26,568 nucleotides of DNA from JBFWQM01 sp050249455 (lineage in GTDB: Bacteria > Pseudomonadota > Alphaproteobacteria > MPNO01 > VGEU01): NCBI GenBank assembly GCA_050249455.1, contig JBFWQM010000051.1, forward strand, positions 1-26,568, read 5' to 3'. The notes beneath the pieces were generated by a model. It had not been told where the DNA came from. It saw nothing but the letters and a program-made list of their open reading frames with translations, and made no database searches. Of this stretch, positions 1 to 7,491 are shown in pieces. A program made the translations under genes and the position numbers. Positions within the stretch are counted from its first letter, which is position 1, and each line of letters opens with the position of its first letter.

Positions 1-2
1 TC

Positions 3-779
3 GGCGGCATCAACCGCGGCGGCAGCTTCGACGGCTTCAGCCAGAGCTGCACCGGCGTGCTGGCGGCGACGATCGCCGAGACGTGGACGGTGGCGCGCGT
101 GATGTCGGACCGGATCGGCGGCGATGCGGGCCATGTCGGCCTGCTCGGCCCGATGACCTTGCCGGCGGCGGCCAGGCCGAAGCGGATCGCGATGCTGGAG
201 ACCGCCGGCTGGGCCAAGGCGACCGACGAGGCGAAGAAGCAGCTGCTCGACGCGCGGGCGAAGCTGGCCGCGGCCGGGATCGAGGTGATCGACCGCAAGT
301 CGTCCGCCGCGGTCGAGGCGGCGGAGGCCGCGATCGCCGACGCGTTCCACCTGTCGATGACGATCAACGCCTGGGAGGGCCGCTGGCCGCTCAACACCTA
401 TGCGCGCGACATGGACCGCAGCAAGCTCAGCCCGTCGGCGATCGAGCGGCTGAAGCTCGCGGAGTCGATGTCGCAGACGCAGTTCCAGGGTCTGCTGGGC
501 GAGCGCGAGAAGGTGCGCAAGACCTACGCGGCGCTGAAGGACCACGCCGATCTGTGCTTCACGCTGACCGCGCCGGCGGCGGCCCCGAAGGGGCTCGACT
601 GGACGGGCGACCCGATCTTCGTCGTGCCGTCGTCGCTGCTCGGCACGCCGGCGATGACCCTGCCGGTGCTGCAGGCGGAAGGCCTGCCGCTCGGGCTGCA
701 GCTGATCGGCTTCGCCGGCGAGGACGCGGCGATGTTCGCGGCCGCCGCCGCGATGCTGCCGATCCTAGGCCACAAGTAG
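3..779 (+). CDS. Amidase signature family protein, 3' part (5' end outside the window)
   Basis: The reading frame is open from the first bases of the window and ends at TAG 777-779, giving the last 258 residues. Amidases of this family hydrolyse amide bonds with a Ser-cisSer-Lys triad. The visible part starts at the Gly-rich stretch GGINRGGSFDGFSQSCTGVL, which matches the region just after the catalytic serine, so the lysine and both serines lie upstream and cannot be checked. The C-terminal part has the usual features: a domain swap with a lone helix (residues AETWTVARVMSDRIGG), an Ala-rich helical middle, and the typical ending 'GTPAMTLPVL..GLPLGLQLIG'. An SDR gene follows 18 bases downstream on the same strand, so the two are probably co-transcribed. 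The substrate is unknown. The family assignment is firm; the enzyme may act on an amide intermediate that the SDR product also handles, but that is inference. Confidence 0.88.
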   Translation, partial: GGINRGGSFDGFSQSCTGVLAATIAETWTVARVMSDRIGGDAGHVGLLGPMTLPAAARPKRIAMLETAGWAKATDEAKKQLLDARAKLAAAGIEVIDRKSSAAVEAAEAAIADAFHLSMTINAWEGRWPLNTYARDMDRSKLSPSAIERLKLAESMSQTQFQGLLGEREKVRKTYAALKDHADLCFTLTAPAAAPKGLDWTGDPIFVVPSSLLGTPAMTLPVLQAEGLPLGLQLIGFAGEDAAMFAAAAAMLPILGHK

Positions 780-797
780 CCGCAAGGGAGCGCCGCT

Positions 798-1589
798 ATG
801 GCCGCCAGGGGTCTCGTCTCCGTCGAGAAGCTGTTCCGCGTCGACGGCGACGTCGCGCTGATCACCGGCGCAGGGTCGGGCTTCGGCAGGATCGGCGCGT
901 TCGCGCTGGCCGAGGCCGGCGCGGCGATCGCGGTGACCGACATCGACCTCGAATCGGCGCGCAAGGTCGCCACCGAGATCGAGTCGGCGGGCGGCCGCGC
1001 GGTGGCGTTCCGGATGGACGTCGCCGACCGCAAGGAGGTGGCGGAGGTGGTGACGGAGGTCGCCGAGATGTTCGGCGGCATCCAGATCCTGATCAACAAC
1101 GCCGGCACCTTCGCGCGCGGCCCGACCGAGAGCCTGTCGGACGCGGACTGGGACCGCGTGATCGCGGTCAACATGACCTCGGCCTTCGTCTGCTCGCGCG
1201 AGGCCGGGCGCCACATGCTGAAGGCCGGCAAGGGGCGCATCATCAACATCGCCTCGATCATGGGCCTGGTCGGCGGCGGCATGTTCCCACATCTGCCCTA
1301 CCACGCCTCCAAGGGCGCGCTGGTCAACATGACCCGCGCGCTGGCGGTGGAATGGGCGAAGAAGGGCGTGCGGGTGAACGCGATCGCGCCCACCTTCTTC
1401 CGCACCAATTTCGGCGCCGGGCTGAGCAGCAACAACGCCATGGTGAAGATGATCGAGGACCGCACGCCGATGGGCCGCCTGGGCGAGCCGGAGGAGCTCG
1501 CCGGCGGCATCCTCTACCTCGCCAGCGAGGCGTCCTCGATGGTCACCGGCCACACGCTGGCCATCGACGGCGGCTGGACGGCGTGGTAG
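798..1589 (+). CDS. SDR family NAD(P)-dependent oxidoreductase
   Basis: A 263-residue classical short-chain dehydrogenase/reductase, which oxidises an alcohol or reduces a ketone with NAD(P) in the cytoplasm. The cofactor motif TGAGSGFG is at residues 23-30, NNAG at 100-103, the catalytic serine in IASIMG near 153, and the YHASK active site gives Tyr168 and Lys172. The end 'GHTLAIDGGWTAW' is the usual SDR C-terminus. Asp48/Asp50 after the second strand (VTDID) favours NAD over NADP. The start at 798 has an AAGGGAG ribosome site nine bases upstream. It follows the amidase gene by 18 bases and ends 28 bases before a gene on the opposite strand. The substrate cannot be told from sequence; FabG-like or sugar/alcohol dehydrogenase roles are both possible. 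Confidence 0.95.
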   Translation: MAARGLVSVEKLFRVDGDVALITGAGSGFGRIGAFALAEAGAAIAVTDIDLESARKVATEIESAGGRAVAFRMDVADRKEVAEVVTEVAEMFGGIQILINNAGTFARGPTESLSDADWDRVIAVNMTSAFVCSREAGRHMLKAGKGRIINIASIMGLVGGGMFPHLPYHASKGALVNMTRALAVEWAKKGVRVNAIAPTFFRTNFGAGLSSNNAMVKMIEDRTPMGRLGEPEELAGGILYLASEASSMVTGHTLAIDGGWTAW

Positions 1590-1617
1590 CTGCCCCGGCC
1601 TTGCCGGCGGCGCCGCC

Positions 1618-2580
1618 CTACGGTGGCGGCTCGGTGGGCGGCAGGATCAGTGAATCGCGGATCAGCGCGTATTTCGTCTGCGCGTTCGAGGCCGTGCGGT
1701 AGAAGTTGACGATATCGTCCCACGGGCCGGCGATCCGCTGGAAGCCGGTGATGAACACGACGATGGTGCCGGCGTCCTCTCCCGCCGTCAGCACCAGCCA
1801 GCCGCCCACCATGACGATCACCAACGGCCCCAGTGCATCCAGGTAGTTGCCCAGGAACGTGAGGAAGAACTTTCGGCGATAGACGTTCATGCGCGAGTCG
1901 AAGGCCTGGTCGACCACCCGGTCGAATGCGGCACGATTGGACGGATCGTCGCGCTCGCCCAGTGAACGCATCACCACGGCGGCGCCCAGGCGGCGGACCT
2001 GGCGCACATGCAGCCGGGCGTAACGGTTGATCGCCGCCTGCACCGGCGGCACGATCAGCACCTGCGGCAGATAGACGGCGACGGCAAAGGCCGCGATCAG
2101 CGGGTTCAGCCAGGTCAGGTAGCCGATGAGCACCGCCACGGTGCCGCCTTGCAGAAGCGGCAGGGAGATGCTTTCGCCGACGAAGCCGCCGACCTCCTCG
2201 GCCTCCGCGGCGATCATCGATGCGATTGCGCCGCCGTCGAGCCGGCGGTCGTCGTCCGCCGCGAGCAGCGTGGCGGGCGCCAGCCCGATGCAGGCGAAGA
2301 TCGTCCGCCGCAGCCGCCGCGTCACGTCCTCGACGAGAACGCCCCGAAGCAGGTTGAGCAGGTACTTGAGCCCGCCCTGAACCAGGATGAGCGCAAAGTA
2401 TGCCGCGCCGAGCTGGAGAAAAAGCGGCACGTCGCGCGGGCCGAGGACGTCGTCCATGATGCGCCGCTGCAGCTCCAGCGGCCCCATCGACATGCCCACC
2501 ACCAGGGCGGCGAGGAGGCAGAGCGGAACCTGCCTGCGACCCGTGGTCTGCAGGATATAGGCATAGACCGATGACGGCAT
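1618..2580 (-). CDS. ABC transporter type-1 transmembrane-domain protein lacking an ATPase domain
   Basis: A protein of about 320 residues with several hydrophobic segments (for example VPLCLLAALVVGMSMG, FLQLGAAYFALILVQGG, GGTVAVLIGYLTWLNPLIAA, ALGPLVIVMVGGWLVLTAGE). The order of segments and the 'LRRTIFACIGLAPATLL' coupling region resemble the six-helix membrane domain of ABC exporters. There is no Walker A, signature or Walker B sequence here or in either neighbour, so it is a membrane half without its motor. The frame is open upstream to 2670, but ATG 2580 (MPSSVYAYIL) is chosen because it precedes the first membrane segment and has AGGGGA upstream; ATG 2616 is an alternative. The gene is convergent with the SDR gene. 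It could pair with an ATPase encoded elsewhere, or be a receptor- or chaperone-like membrane protein; the function is unknown. Confidence 0.8.
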   Translation of the reverse strand: MPSSVYAYILQTTGRRQVPLCLLAALVVGMSMGPLELQRRIMDDVLGPRDVPLFLQLGAAYFALILVQGGLKYLLNLLRGVLVEDVTRRLRRTIFACIGLAPATLLAADDDRRLDGGAIASMIAAEAEEVGGFVGESISLPLLQGGTVAVLIGYLTWLNPLIAAFAVAVYLPQVLIVPPVQAAINRYARLHVRQVRRLGAAVVMRSLGERDDPSNRAAFDRVVDQAFDSRMNVYRRKFFLTFLGNYLDALGPLVIVMVGGWLVLTAGEDAGTIVVFITGFQRIAGPWDDIVNFYRTASNAQTKYALIRDSLILPPTEPPP

Positions 2581-2654
2581 GAGACGAGGTTTCCCCTCGT
2601 TGACGCCCCTCGCCATCGACCAGCGTGACTCCGGTCGCTTGCCGGTGCAATGCC

Positions 2655-2675
2655 CGGCCGTGTGACGCACGGCCG
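2655..2675. repeat. Perfect 8-bp hairpin upstream of the ABC-type membrane gene
   Basis: CGGCCGTG (2655-2662) and CACGGCCG (2668-2675) form a perfect stem with a five-base loop. It lies upstream of the membrane protein start at 2580 and could be part of its leader. No run of T follows on either strand, so it is not a clear intrinsic terminator. Confidence 0.45.
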
Positions 2676-2696
2676 CAGGCGCCTTCGGCCCCCTGG

Positions 2697-2794
2697 AGCA
2701 TTATCCGGCGAAGTGGAATCCGGTTCGCCGTAGAGGATTCGGCCAACGCGGAATCGAGAGCGGTATCCGATCACGCCTGTTCGGATACCGCTCT
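2697..2794. repeat. Palindromic intergenic repeat-like segment ending in a perfect 14-bp stem-loop
   Basis: Arms at 2757-2770 and 2781-2794 are perfect inverse complements (AGAGCGGTATCCGA / TCGGATACCGCTCT) around a ten-base loop. The right arm overlaps the stop codon of the adenosyltransferase gene (TAG, complement of 2793-2795), so on the minus strand the hairpin forms straight after translation ends and can act as a transcription end or RNA-stabilising structure. No T-run follows. The flanking 2697-2756 (GCATTATCCGG...GTGGAATCCGG...) resembles the palindromic intergenic elements common in Rhizobiales and relatives. The hairpin is seen directly; membership of a dispersed family is recalled and needs a genome search. 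Confidence 0.65.
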
Positions 2795-3353
2795 AGCGCG
2801 GCGAGCGGGGGTGCCACTCGATGTCGGTGCCGCCGTGGTTGTTGGCCTCGCGCGCCATCACGAACAGGTAGTCCGACAGCCGGTTCAGGTAGCGAAGCGC
2901 CTCCGGGTTGACCGGCTCGGCGGCGGCCAGCGCGGCGAGCGCGCGCTCGGCGCGGCGCGCGACCGTGCGCGCGAGGTGCAGGTGCGCGGCCAGCGGCGAG
3001 CCGCCGGGCAGCACGAAGGACGTCAGCGGCGGCAGGAACTGGTTGATGCGGTCGATCTCGCCCTCCAGCCACGCCGTCTGCGCGGCGGCGATACGCAGCC
3101 TGCCGTCGCCGGCGACGTACGGCACCGTGATGTCGGCGCCGAGGTCGAACAGGTCGTTCTGCACGATGGCGAGCAGGCTGCCGTCGCCGTCGGAGAGGTG
3201 GTGCAGCCGGGCCAGGCCGACCGCGGCGTTCGCCTCGTCCACCTCGCCCTGCGCGACGATGCGCAGCGAATGCTTGGGCACGCGCGTCCCATCGGCCAGC
3301 GAGGTCTCGCCGCCGTCGCCGCCGCGTGTGTAGATGCGATCGAGCTTGACCAT
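2793..3353 (-). CDS. pduO: PduO-type corrinoid (cob(I)alamin) adenosyltransferase
   Basis: A 186-residue cytoplasmic enzyme that transfers the adenosyl group of ATP to reduced cob(I)alamin or cob(I)yrinate diamide, giving the adenosylcobalamin coenzyme. PduO-family signatures are in order: TRGGDGGET at residues 9-17 (ATP site), GEVDEANA at 36-43, the VARRAER helix at 132-138 and RYLNRLSDYLF at 154-164 (cofactor/ATP contacts). The length matches the family. ATG 3353 begins the conserved MVKLDRIYTR start and has a GGGGG stretch upstream; the frame stays open to 3590 but that part covers the divergent riboswitch and is not coding. It is divergent from btuB, linking B12 uptake with conversion to coenzyme. 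A strong hairpin overlaps its stop codon. CobO-type (P-loop) enzymes are unrelated and excluded by these motifs. Confidence 0.95.
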   Translation of the reverse strand: MVKLDRIYTRGGDGGETSLADGTRVPKHSLRIVAQGEVDEANAAVGLARLHHLSDGDGSLLAIVQNDLFDLGADITVPYVAGDGRLRIAAAQTAWLEGEIDRINQFLPPLTSFVLPGGSPLAAHLHLARTVARRAERALAALAAAEPVNPEALRYLNRLSDYLFVMAREANNHGGTDIEWHPRSPR

Positions 3354-3365
3354 CGCCGGCCCCCG

Positions 3366-3394
3366 TTGTTTCGCCGTCCACCCCGTCATATAGT
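3366..3394 (+). promoter_or_regulatory. Sigma-70 type promoter for the btuB riboswitch leader
   Basis: TTGTTT (3366-3371) and TATAGT (3389-3394) are separated by exactly 17 bases. Transcription would start about 3400-3402, which coincides with the first paired bases of the riboswitch (3401). The position, with no wasted leader, supports it. It lies in the short space between the divergent adenosyltransferase start (3353) and the riboswitch. Confidence 0.7.
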
Positions 3395-3400
3395 CCGCGA

Positions 3401-3576
3401 CGACGGTTCCCGTTAGTCCGGGATCAAAAGGGAACGCGGTGAGGCCGGCAATGCCGGCCGATGCCGCGGCTGCCCCCGCAACTGTAAGCGAGGAGCCCGC
3501 GTCCGAGCGAGGCCACTGGGAAACCGGGAAGGCCAGGGCGCAGGCGACGATCCGCGAGCCAGGAGACCTGCCGTCG
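3401..3576 (+). ncRNA. Cobalamin riboswitch (adenosylcobalamin-sensing aptamer)
   Basis: All conserved blocks of the B12 aptamer are present in order: the closing stem CGACGG (3401-3406) with CCGTCG (3571-3576), AAAAGGGAA near 3426-3434 followed by GCGGTGAGG, the B12 box GCTGCCCCCGCAACTGTAA (3470-3488), GCCACTGGGAAACCGGGAAGGC (3512-3533), and GAGCCAGGAGACCTGCC (3556-3572). Such RNAs bind adenosylcobalamin and switch off uptake genes when coenzyme is plentiful. It is on the same strand as btuB and 150 bases before its start, leaving room for an expression platform. The divergent adenosyltransferase gene is not controlled by it. Confidence 0.96.
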
Positions 3577-3728
3577 GCGTCGTCACCCAACCACCGGGCG
3601 GGGCTCCCCGGCGGGACGGATATCTCCGTTAGACGGTGACAAGGGCGTCCGCGCGGGCGGCCGGAGACGCGTTCTCCGCCGGCGCCGCGGCCGTCCGTGT
3701 GTCCAACGACTGCGGCAACGGAGACACC
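3577..3728 (+). promoter_or_regulatory. Probable riboswitch expression platform with alternating anti-Shine-Dalgarno pairs
   Basis: Between the aptamer and the btuB start the hexamers alternate as TCTCCG (3623-3628), CGGAGA (3662-3667), TCTCCG (3673-3678) and CGGAGA (3719-3724). The last is the btuB ribosome site, four bases before ATG 3729. The first and last can pair over eight bases (TCTCCGTT 3623-3630 with AACGGAGA 3717-3724). This allows mutually exclusive folds that hide or free the ribosome site, as expected for translational control. A small GGGG/CCCC hairpin at about 3600-3609 lies at the upstream edge. The pairings are seen; which fold corresponds to bound B12 is inference. Confidence 0.6.
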
Positions 3729-5663
3729 ATGGCTTCCGCTCCACGATCCCTGCTCGCCTTGCTTCCCGCCTTCGCCCTGTTCGCGCCCGCGCCGTCCGCG
3801 GCGCAGACCGAGACGCCCGAGCTGGTCGTCACCGCGACCCGCGTCGCCACTCCCGTCAGCCGCGTGGCCGGCACCATCGCCGTCATCACCGCCGCCGACA
3901 TCGCCCGCAAGCAGTACCGCACCATCGACGAGGCGCTGCGGTCGGAACCGAGCCTACAGATCTCGCGCTCCGGCGGACCGGGCAAGCTGTCGTCGATCTT
4001 CAGCCGCGGCACCAACGCCAACCACACCCTGCTGCTGCTCGACGGCATCGAGCTCAACGACCCGTCCACCACCGACGGCCGGGTCGACCTGGGCGCCATC
4101 GCGCTCGACGACGTGGAGCGCATCGAGATCCTCTATGGGTCGCAGGGCACGCTCTACGGCTCCGACGCCATCGGCGCGGTGATCAACATCGTCACCAAGA
4201 CGGGGGAAGGGCCGCCGACCGGCAACGTCCAGCTCGAGGGCGGCTCGTTCGGCACCTTCAACCAGGCCGCGAGCCTGCGCGGCGCCACCGCGTCGGTGAA
4301 CTATGCGCTGAACGTGCAGCACCTGCGTACCACGGGCATCTCGGCGACGCCGTCGCGTTTCGCCCCGCCGGGCGAAAGCAACGATCACGACACCTTCGAC
4401 AACGTCACGGTCGGCACCAGGCTGGGCTGGCAGGCCACGGAGACCCTGTCGTTCGGCCTGGTCGGCCGCTACAGCCGCACCGCCAACGACCTCGACCTCA
4501 ACGTCTTCCCGATCCAGTCGGACAACGACGCGCGCACCGACAGCGAATTCTACGCCGTACGCGGCGAAGGCAAGCTCGTCGCCTTCGGCGGCAGGACCGA
4601 GCACCGGCTCGGCATCGCATATACGCGCTACGACCGGCTTGACCGCGACGACCGCGACCCGATCAACCCGTTCGACATGCTGCGCGACGCCAACGTCGGC
4701 ACCAAGCTCAAGTTCGACCTGCAGAACGACGTGCGCGTGCTGCCCGGCCACGTCTTCACCCTGGGCCTGGAGACCGAGAAGGAGACGATCGATTCGGCGC
4801 TGGTCTCCGACAGCGCGTTCGGCCCGTTCGGCTCCTCGGCCGACGCCGGCGCGCGCAACAACGCGGTCTACCTGCAGGACCAGTTCGAGTTCGGCTTCGG
4901 CCTGTTCGGCGGCCTGGGCGTGCGCGTGGACGACCACGAGAGCTTCGGGACCGAACCGACGTGGCGCGCCGCGCTGGGCTGGCGGATCGACCGGACCGGC
5001 ACGACAGTGCGCGGCTCCTACGCCACCGGCTTCAAGGCACCGTCGCTGTACCAGCTCTATGGCAGCTCGATCTCCGGCTTCGGCGTCTTCCGCGGCAATC
5101 CGAACCTGCAGCCGGAGGAGAGCCGCACCTGGGAGGCGGGCGTCGAGCAGCGGCTGCTCGGCGGCCGGCTGACGCTGGGCGCGACCTTTTTCGACACCGA
5201 GGTGGACAACCTGATCCAGGGCGGCGCGACCACCAACGTCAATGTCGGCAACGCGAGCCTGACCGGCGTCGAGGCGAGCCTGACCGCGGAGCTGGCGCCG
5301 GCGCTGCGGTTCGGCCTTCGATACACCTACCTGGTGCCGCGCGACGACGACGCCGATGTCGACCTGCTGCGCCGCGCCCGTCACCGCGGCTACGCCGACC
5401 TCGCGATCCGGGCGACCGAGAACCTGACCCTGACGCCGGAGGTCGCCTATGTCGGCGACAGGCTGGACGTCGACGCCGCGACCTTCGCCACCATCCGGGT
5501 ACCCGGCTACACGCTGGTGAACATGGCGGCCAGCTATCGCTTCACCGATTACCTGACCGGCTTCGGCCGCCTGACCAACCTGCTCGACAAGCGCTACGAG
5601 GACCCCGACGGCTTCAGCCAGCCGGGCGCCGGCGTCTTCGTCGGGGCGCGCGTGACGTATTGA
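3729..5663 (+). CDS. btuB: TonB-dependent vitamin B12 outer-membrane receptor BtuB
   Basis: A 644-residue outer-membrane receptor that imports cobalamin using TonB energy. The start ATG 3729 follows GGAGA and opens a signal peptide (MASAPRSLLALLPAFALFAP..SAA, cut near residue 24). Next comes the TonB box ELVVTATR, then the plug domain with 'IDEALRSEPSLQISRSGG', 'LLLLDGIELNDPS' and 'VERIEILYGSQGTLYGSDAIGAVINIVTK'. The rest is a 22-strand type barrel containing 'GSYATGFKAPSLYQLYG' and 'NPNLQPEESRTWEAGVEQ', and ends in an aromatic C-terminus (VGARVTY). The length is near the family value of about 600. The cobalamin riboswitch directly upstream makes the B12 substrate assignment strong, since the fold alone would not separate it from other TonB receptors. 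It is convergent with glgA, with a GC-rich hairpin between. Confidence 0.95.
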   Translation: MASAPRSLLALLPAFALFAPAPSAAQTETPELVVTATRVATPVSRVAGTIAVITAADIARKQYRTIDEALRSEPSLQISRSGGPGKLSSIFSRGTNANHTLLLLDGIELNDPSTTDGRVDLGAIALDDVERIEILYGSQGTLYGSDAIGAVINIVTKTGEGPPTGNVQLEGGSFGTFNQAASLRGATASVNYALNVQHLRTTGISATPSRFAPPGESNDHDTFDNVTVGTRLGWQATETLSFGLVGRYSRTANDLDLNVFPIQSDNDARTDSEFYAVRGEGKLVAFGGRTEHRLGIAYTRYDRLDRDDRDPINPFDMLRDANVGTKLKFDLQNDVRVLPGHVFTLGLETEKETIDSALVSDSAFGPFGSSADAGARNNAVYLQDQFEFGFGLFGGLGVRVDDHESFGTEPTWRAALGWRIDRTGTTVRGSYATGFKAPSLYQLYGSSISGFGVFRGNPNLQPEESRTWEAGVEQRLLGGRLTLGATFFDTEVDNLIQGGATTNVNVGNASLTGVEASLTAELAPALRFGLRYTYLVPRDDDADVDLLRRARHRGYADLAIRATENLTLTPEVAYVGDRLDVDAATFATIRVPGYTLVNMAASYRFTDYLTGFGRLTNLLDKRYEDPDGFSQPGAGVFVGARVTY

Positions 5664-5685
5664 GGCCCGCCGCCGCGGGCGGGCC
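5664..5685. terminator. GC-rich hairpin between convergent btuB and glgA
   Basis: GGCCCGCC (5664-5671) and GGCGGGCC (5678-5685) form a perfect 8-bp stem with a six-base loop, starting immediately after the btuB stop and ending two bases before the glgA stop. The placement suits a two-way transcription end, but neither side has a T-run. Confidence 0.5.
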
Positions 5686-5687
5686 GC

Positions 5688-7223
5688 CTACGCCGTCGCG
5701 GCGCGATCGGCGGCCGAGGGCGTGGCGTCGGGCGTCTCCGCGCCCTCGCCGTCCTGGCCGGGGCTGGTGAGCGAGCGATAGAGGGCGAGATAGGCTTCCG
5801 CTGAGCGCGACCAGCCGAAATCCTCGGCCATGGCGCGGAGCTGGACGCGGCGCCAGGCGATCGGGAGCTGGTAGAGCTCCAGCGCCCGCGCCGCGGCGCC
5901 GACCAGGCCGTCTGCGGTCGGCGCATCGAACACGAAGCCGGTGGCCGTGCCGGCCGCCAGGGTCGCCTCGGTCGCATCGGTGACCGTGTCGGCGAGGCCG
6001 CCGACCGGCCGCACCACTGGCAGGGTGCCGTAGCGCATGGCGTAGAGCTGGGCCAAGCCGCACGGCTCGAACCGCGCCGGCGCGAGCAGGATGTCGGCGC
6101 CGGCATAGAGGCGGTGGGCCAGCGGCTCCGAATAGCCGATGCGGACCGCGACGACGCGGGGGTACTGCGCGGCGACGGTGCGGAGCTGCGCCTCGATCGC
6201 CGGGTCGCCGGCGCCCAGCACGGCGATCTGCGCCCCCCTCTCGGCCAGCGCCGGGATGGCCTGCGGCAGAATGTCCGCCATCTTCTGGTCGGTCAGCCGG
6301 CTGATGAACGCGACCAGCGGCGTGCCCGCTTCCTGGGCAAGCCCAAACTCAGCCTGCACAGATTTCTTGCAGGCAATCTTGCCGGCGAGGTCGCGATGGT
6401 CGTAGTTCGCCGGCAGGACGATGTCGGTGGACGGGTCCCACACGACGTCGTCGATGCCGTTGAGGATGCCCGTCAGGTCGGCGGCGCGCGCCCGCAGGAG
6501 GCCTTCCATGCCGAAGCCGAACTCGGGCGTCAGGATTTCCCGGGCGTAGGTCGGGCTGACCGTCGTCAGCCGGTCCGACCAGCGCAGGCCCGCCTTCAGG
6601 AACGACACCTGGCCGTAATACTCCAGCCCGTCCGGCGTGAACGCCGCGTCCGGCACGCCGAGGGCGGGGAAGGCGGCGGCGGGGAAGACCCCCTGGAAGG
6701 CCATGTTGTGGATCGTGAAGACGGTGGCGGGCCGCGCGTCGCGCGCCGCCGGCAGCAGGGCCGGCAGCAGGCCCGCGTGCCAGTCGTTGGCGTGGATGAC
6801 GTCGGGCGTCCAGCCGAGCGGCGCCGCCGGCCCGGCGATCGCCGCGGCGACATGGCTCAGCAAGGCGAACCGCTCGGCATTGTCGGGATAGTCGCGGCCC
6901 TCGGCATCCTGGTACGGTCCGCCGTCGCGGAAAAACCGCGCCGGGCAATCGACCAGCAGCACGGGGATGCCGGTGTCCGGCATGCGCCCCGAGACGATCC
7001 GCGTCTCGCCGAGGCCGGCAACGTCGCCGAGCTCGGCCTCCACCCGCGCACCGACCAGGGCATTCGCCGTCCCGGCGTAGCCGGGCATCAGCACCCGCAC
7101 GTCCGCGCCGAGGCGGCGCAGCGCCAGCGGCAACGCGCCGCTGACATCGGCAAGCCCGCCGGTCTTGACCAGCGGAAAGGCCTCGGACGTGACAAACAGG
7201 ATGCGCAGCGCCTCGCTTGGCAT
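5688..7223 (-). CDS. glgA: Glycogen synthase (ADP-glucose), GT5 family
   Basis: A cytoplasmic enzyme that adds glucose from ADP-glucose to the growing alpha-1,4-glucan. From ATG 7223 the protein has 511 residues. KTGGLADV (residues 20-27) is the N-terminal ADP-glucose binding motif. Further on are 'VIHANDWHAGLLPALL', 'TIHNMAFQGVFP', 'FISRLTDQKMADIL' and the C-terminal nucleotide-site motif 'RFEPCGLAQLYAMRYGTLPVVR', followed by 'GGLADTV'. The last 28 residues are a Gly/Ala/Pro/Asp-rich tail not usual in the family. In-frame ATGs at 7259 and 7268 would add 12 or 15 residues; none has a strong ribosome site, and 7223 was chosen because the conserved core begins six residues later. No other glycogen gene is nearby. 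An EcfG-like promoter candidate lies about 135 bases upstream. Confidence 0.95.
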   Translation of the reverse strand: MPSEALRILFVTSEAFPLVKTGGLADVSGALPLALRRLGADVRVLMPGYAGTANALVGARVEAELGDVAGLGETRIVSGRMPDTGIPVLLVDCPARFFRDGGPYQDAEGRDYPDNAERFALLSHVAAAIAGPAAPLGWTPDVIHANDWHAGLLPALLPAARDARPATVFTIHNMAFQGVFPAAAFPALGVPDAAFTPDGLEYYGQVSFLKAGLRWSDRLTTVSPTYAREILTPEFGFGMEGLLRARAADLTGILNGIDDVVWDPSTDIVLPANYDHRDLAGKIACKKSVQAEFGLAQEAGTPLVAFISRLTDQKMADILPQAIPALAERGAQIAVLGAGDPAIEAQLRTVAAQYPRVVAVRIGYSEPLAHRLYAGADILLAPARFEPCGLAQLYAMRYGTLPVVRPVGGLADTVTDATEATLAAGTATGFVFDAPTADGLVGAAARALELYQLPIAWRRVQLRAMAEDFGWSRSAEAYLALYRSLTSPGQDGEGAETPDATPSAADRAATA

Positions 7224-7357
7224 GACCACCGCTGTACGTCGGTTGCGAGTCGCCTTCATGACACCCATCTGTGGCGCGACAATATGCGCGGCTGCGTCCG
7301 TGTGGCGGTACGAGGCGGCGTTTGATGCGCGATTGGAATGACTACAATCGCGCAGGC

Positions 7358-7382
7358 AACGCGCCGTCGTCCCGATCGTTCC
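7358..7382 (-). promoter_or_regulatory. Candidate EcfG (general stress response) promoter upstream of glgA
   Basis: On the minus strand GGAAC (7382-7378) and CGTT (7361-7358) are separated by 16 bases, fitting the alphaproteobacterial EcfG consensus GGAAC-N16/17-CGTT. Transcription would start near 7350, about 125 bases before the chosen glgA start. The match is short, so chance cannot be excluded. The rest of the 268-base gap 7224-7491 holds only a small GCGTGC/GCACGC palindrome at 7459-7472. Confidence 0.45.
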
Positions 7383-7491
7383 GTCGGGCGACAGCGCAGC
7401 GCACAATAAAGTTCGGAATACGGCCGCGTCGCTACCGACGCAGGCGACTATGCAACCCGCGTGCCAGCACGCAGATGTGATTCACCTGCCG

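Noticed and set aside
3354..3590. Longer N-terminal extension of the adenosyltransferase up to 3590
   Set aside because: It would be read through the antisense of the riboswitch and the btuB promoter; family proteins start at MVKLDRIYTR.
3954..5384. A 476-residue minus-strand frame inside btuB
   Set aside because: btuB has all receptor motifs and a riboswitch; the antisense frame has no recognisable domain or ribosome site.
7459..7472. GCGTGC/GCACGC palindrome as a terminator of the hydrolase gene
   Set aside because: The loop would be only two bases, and no T-run follows.
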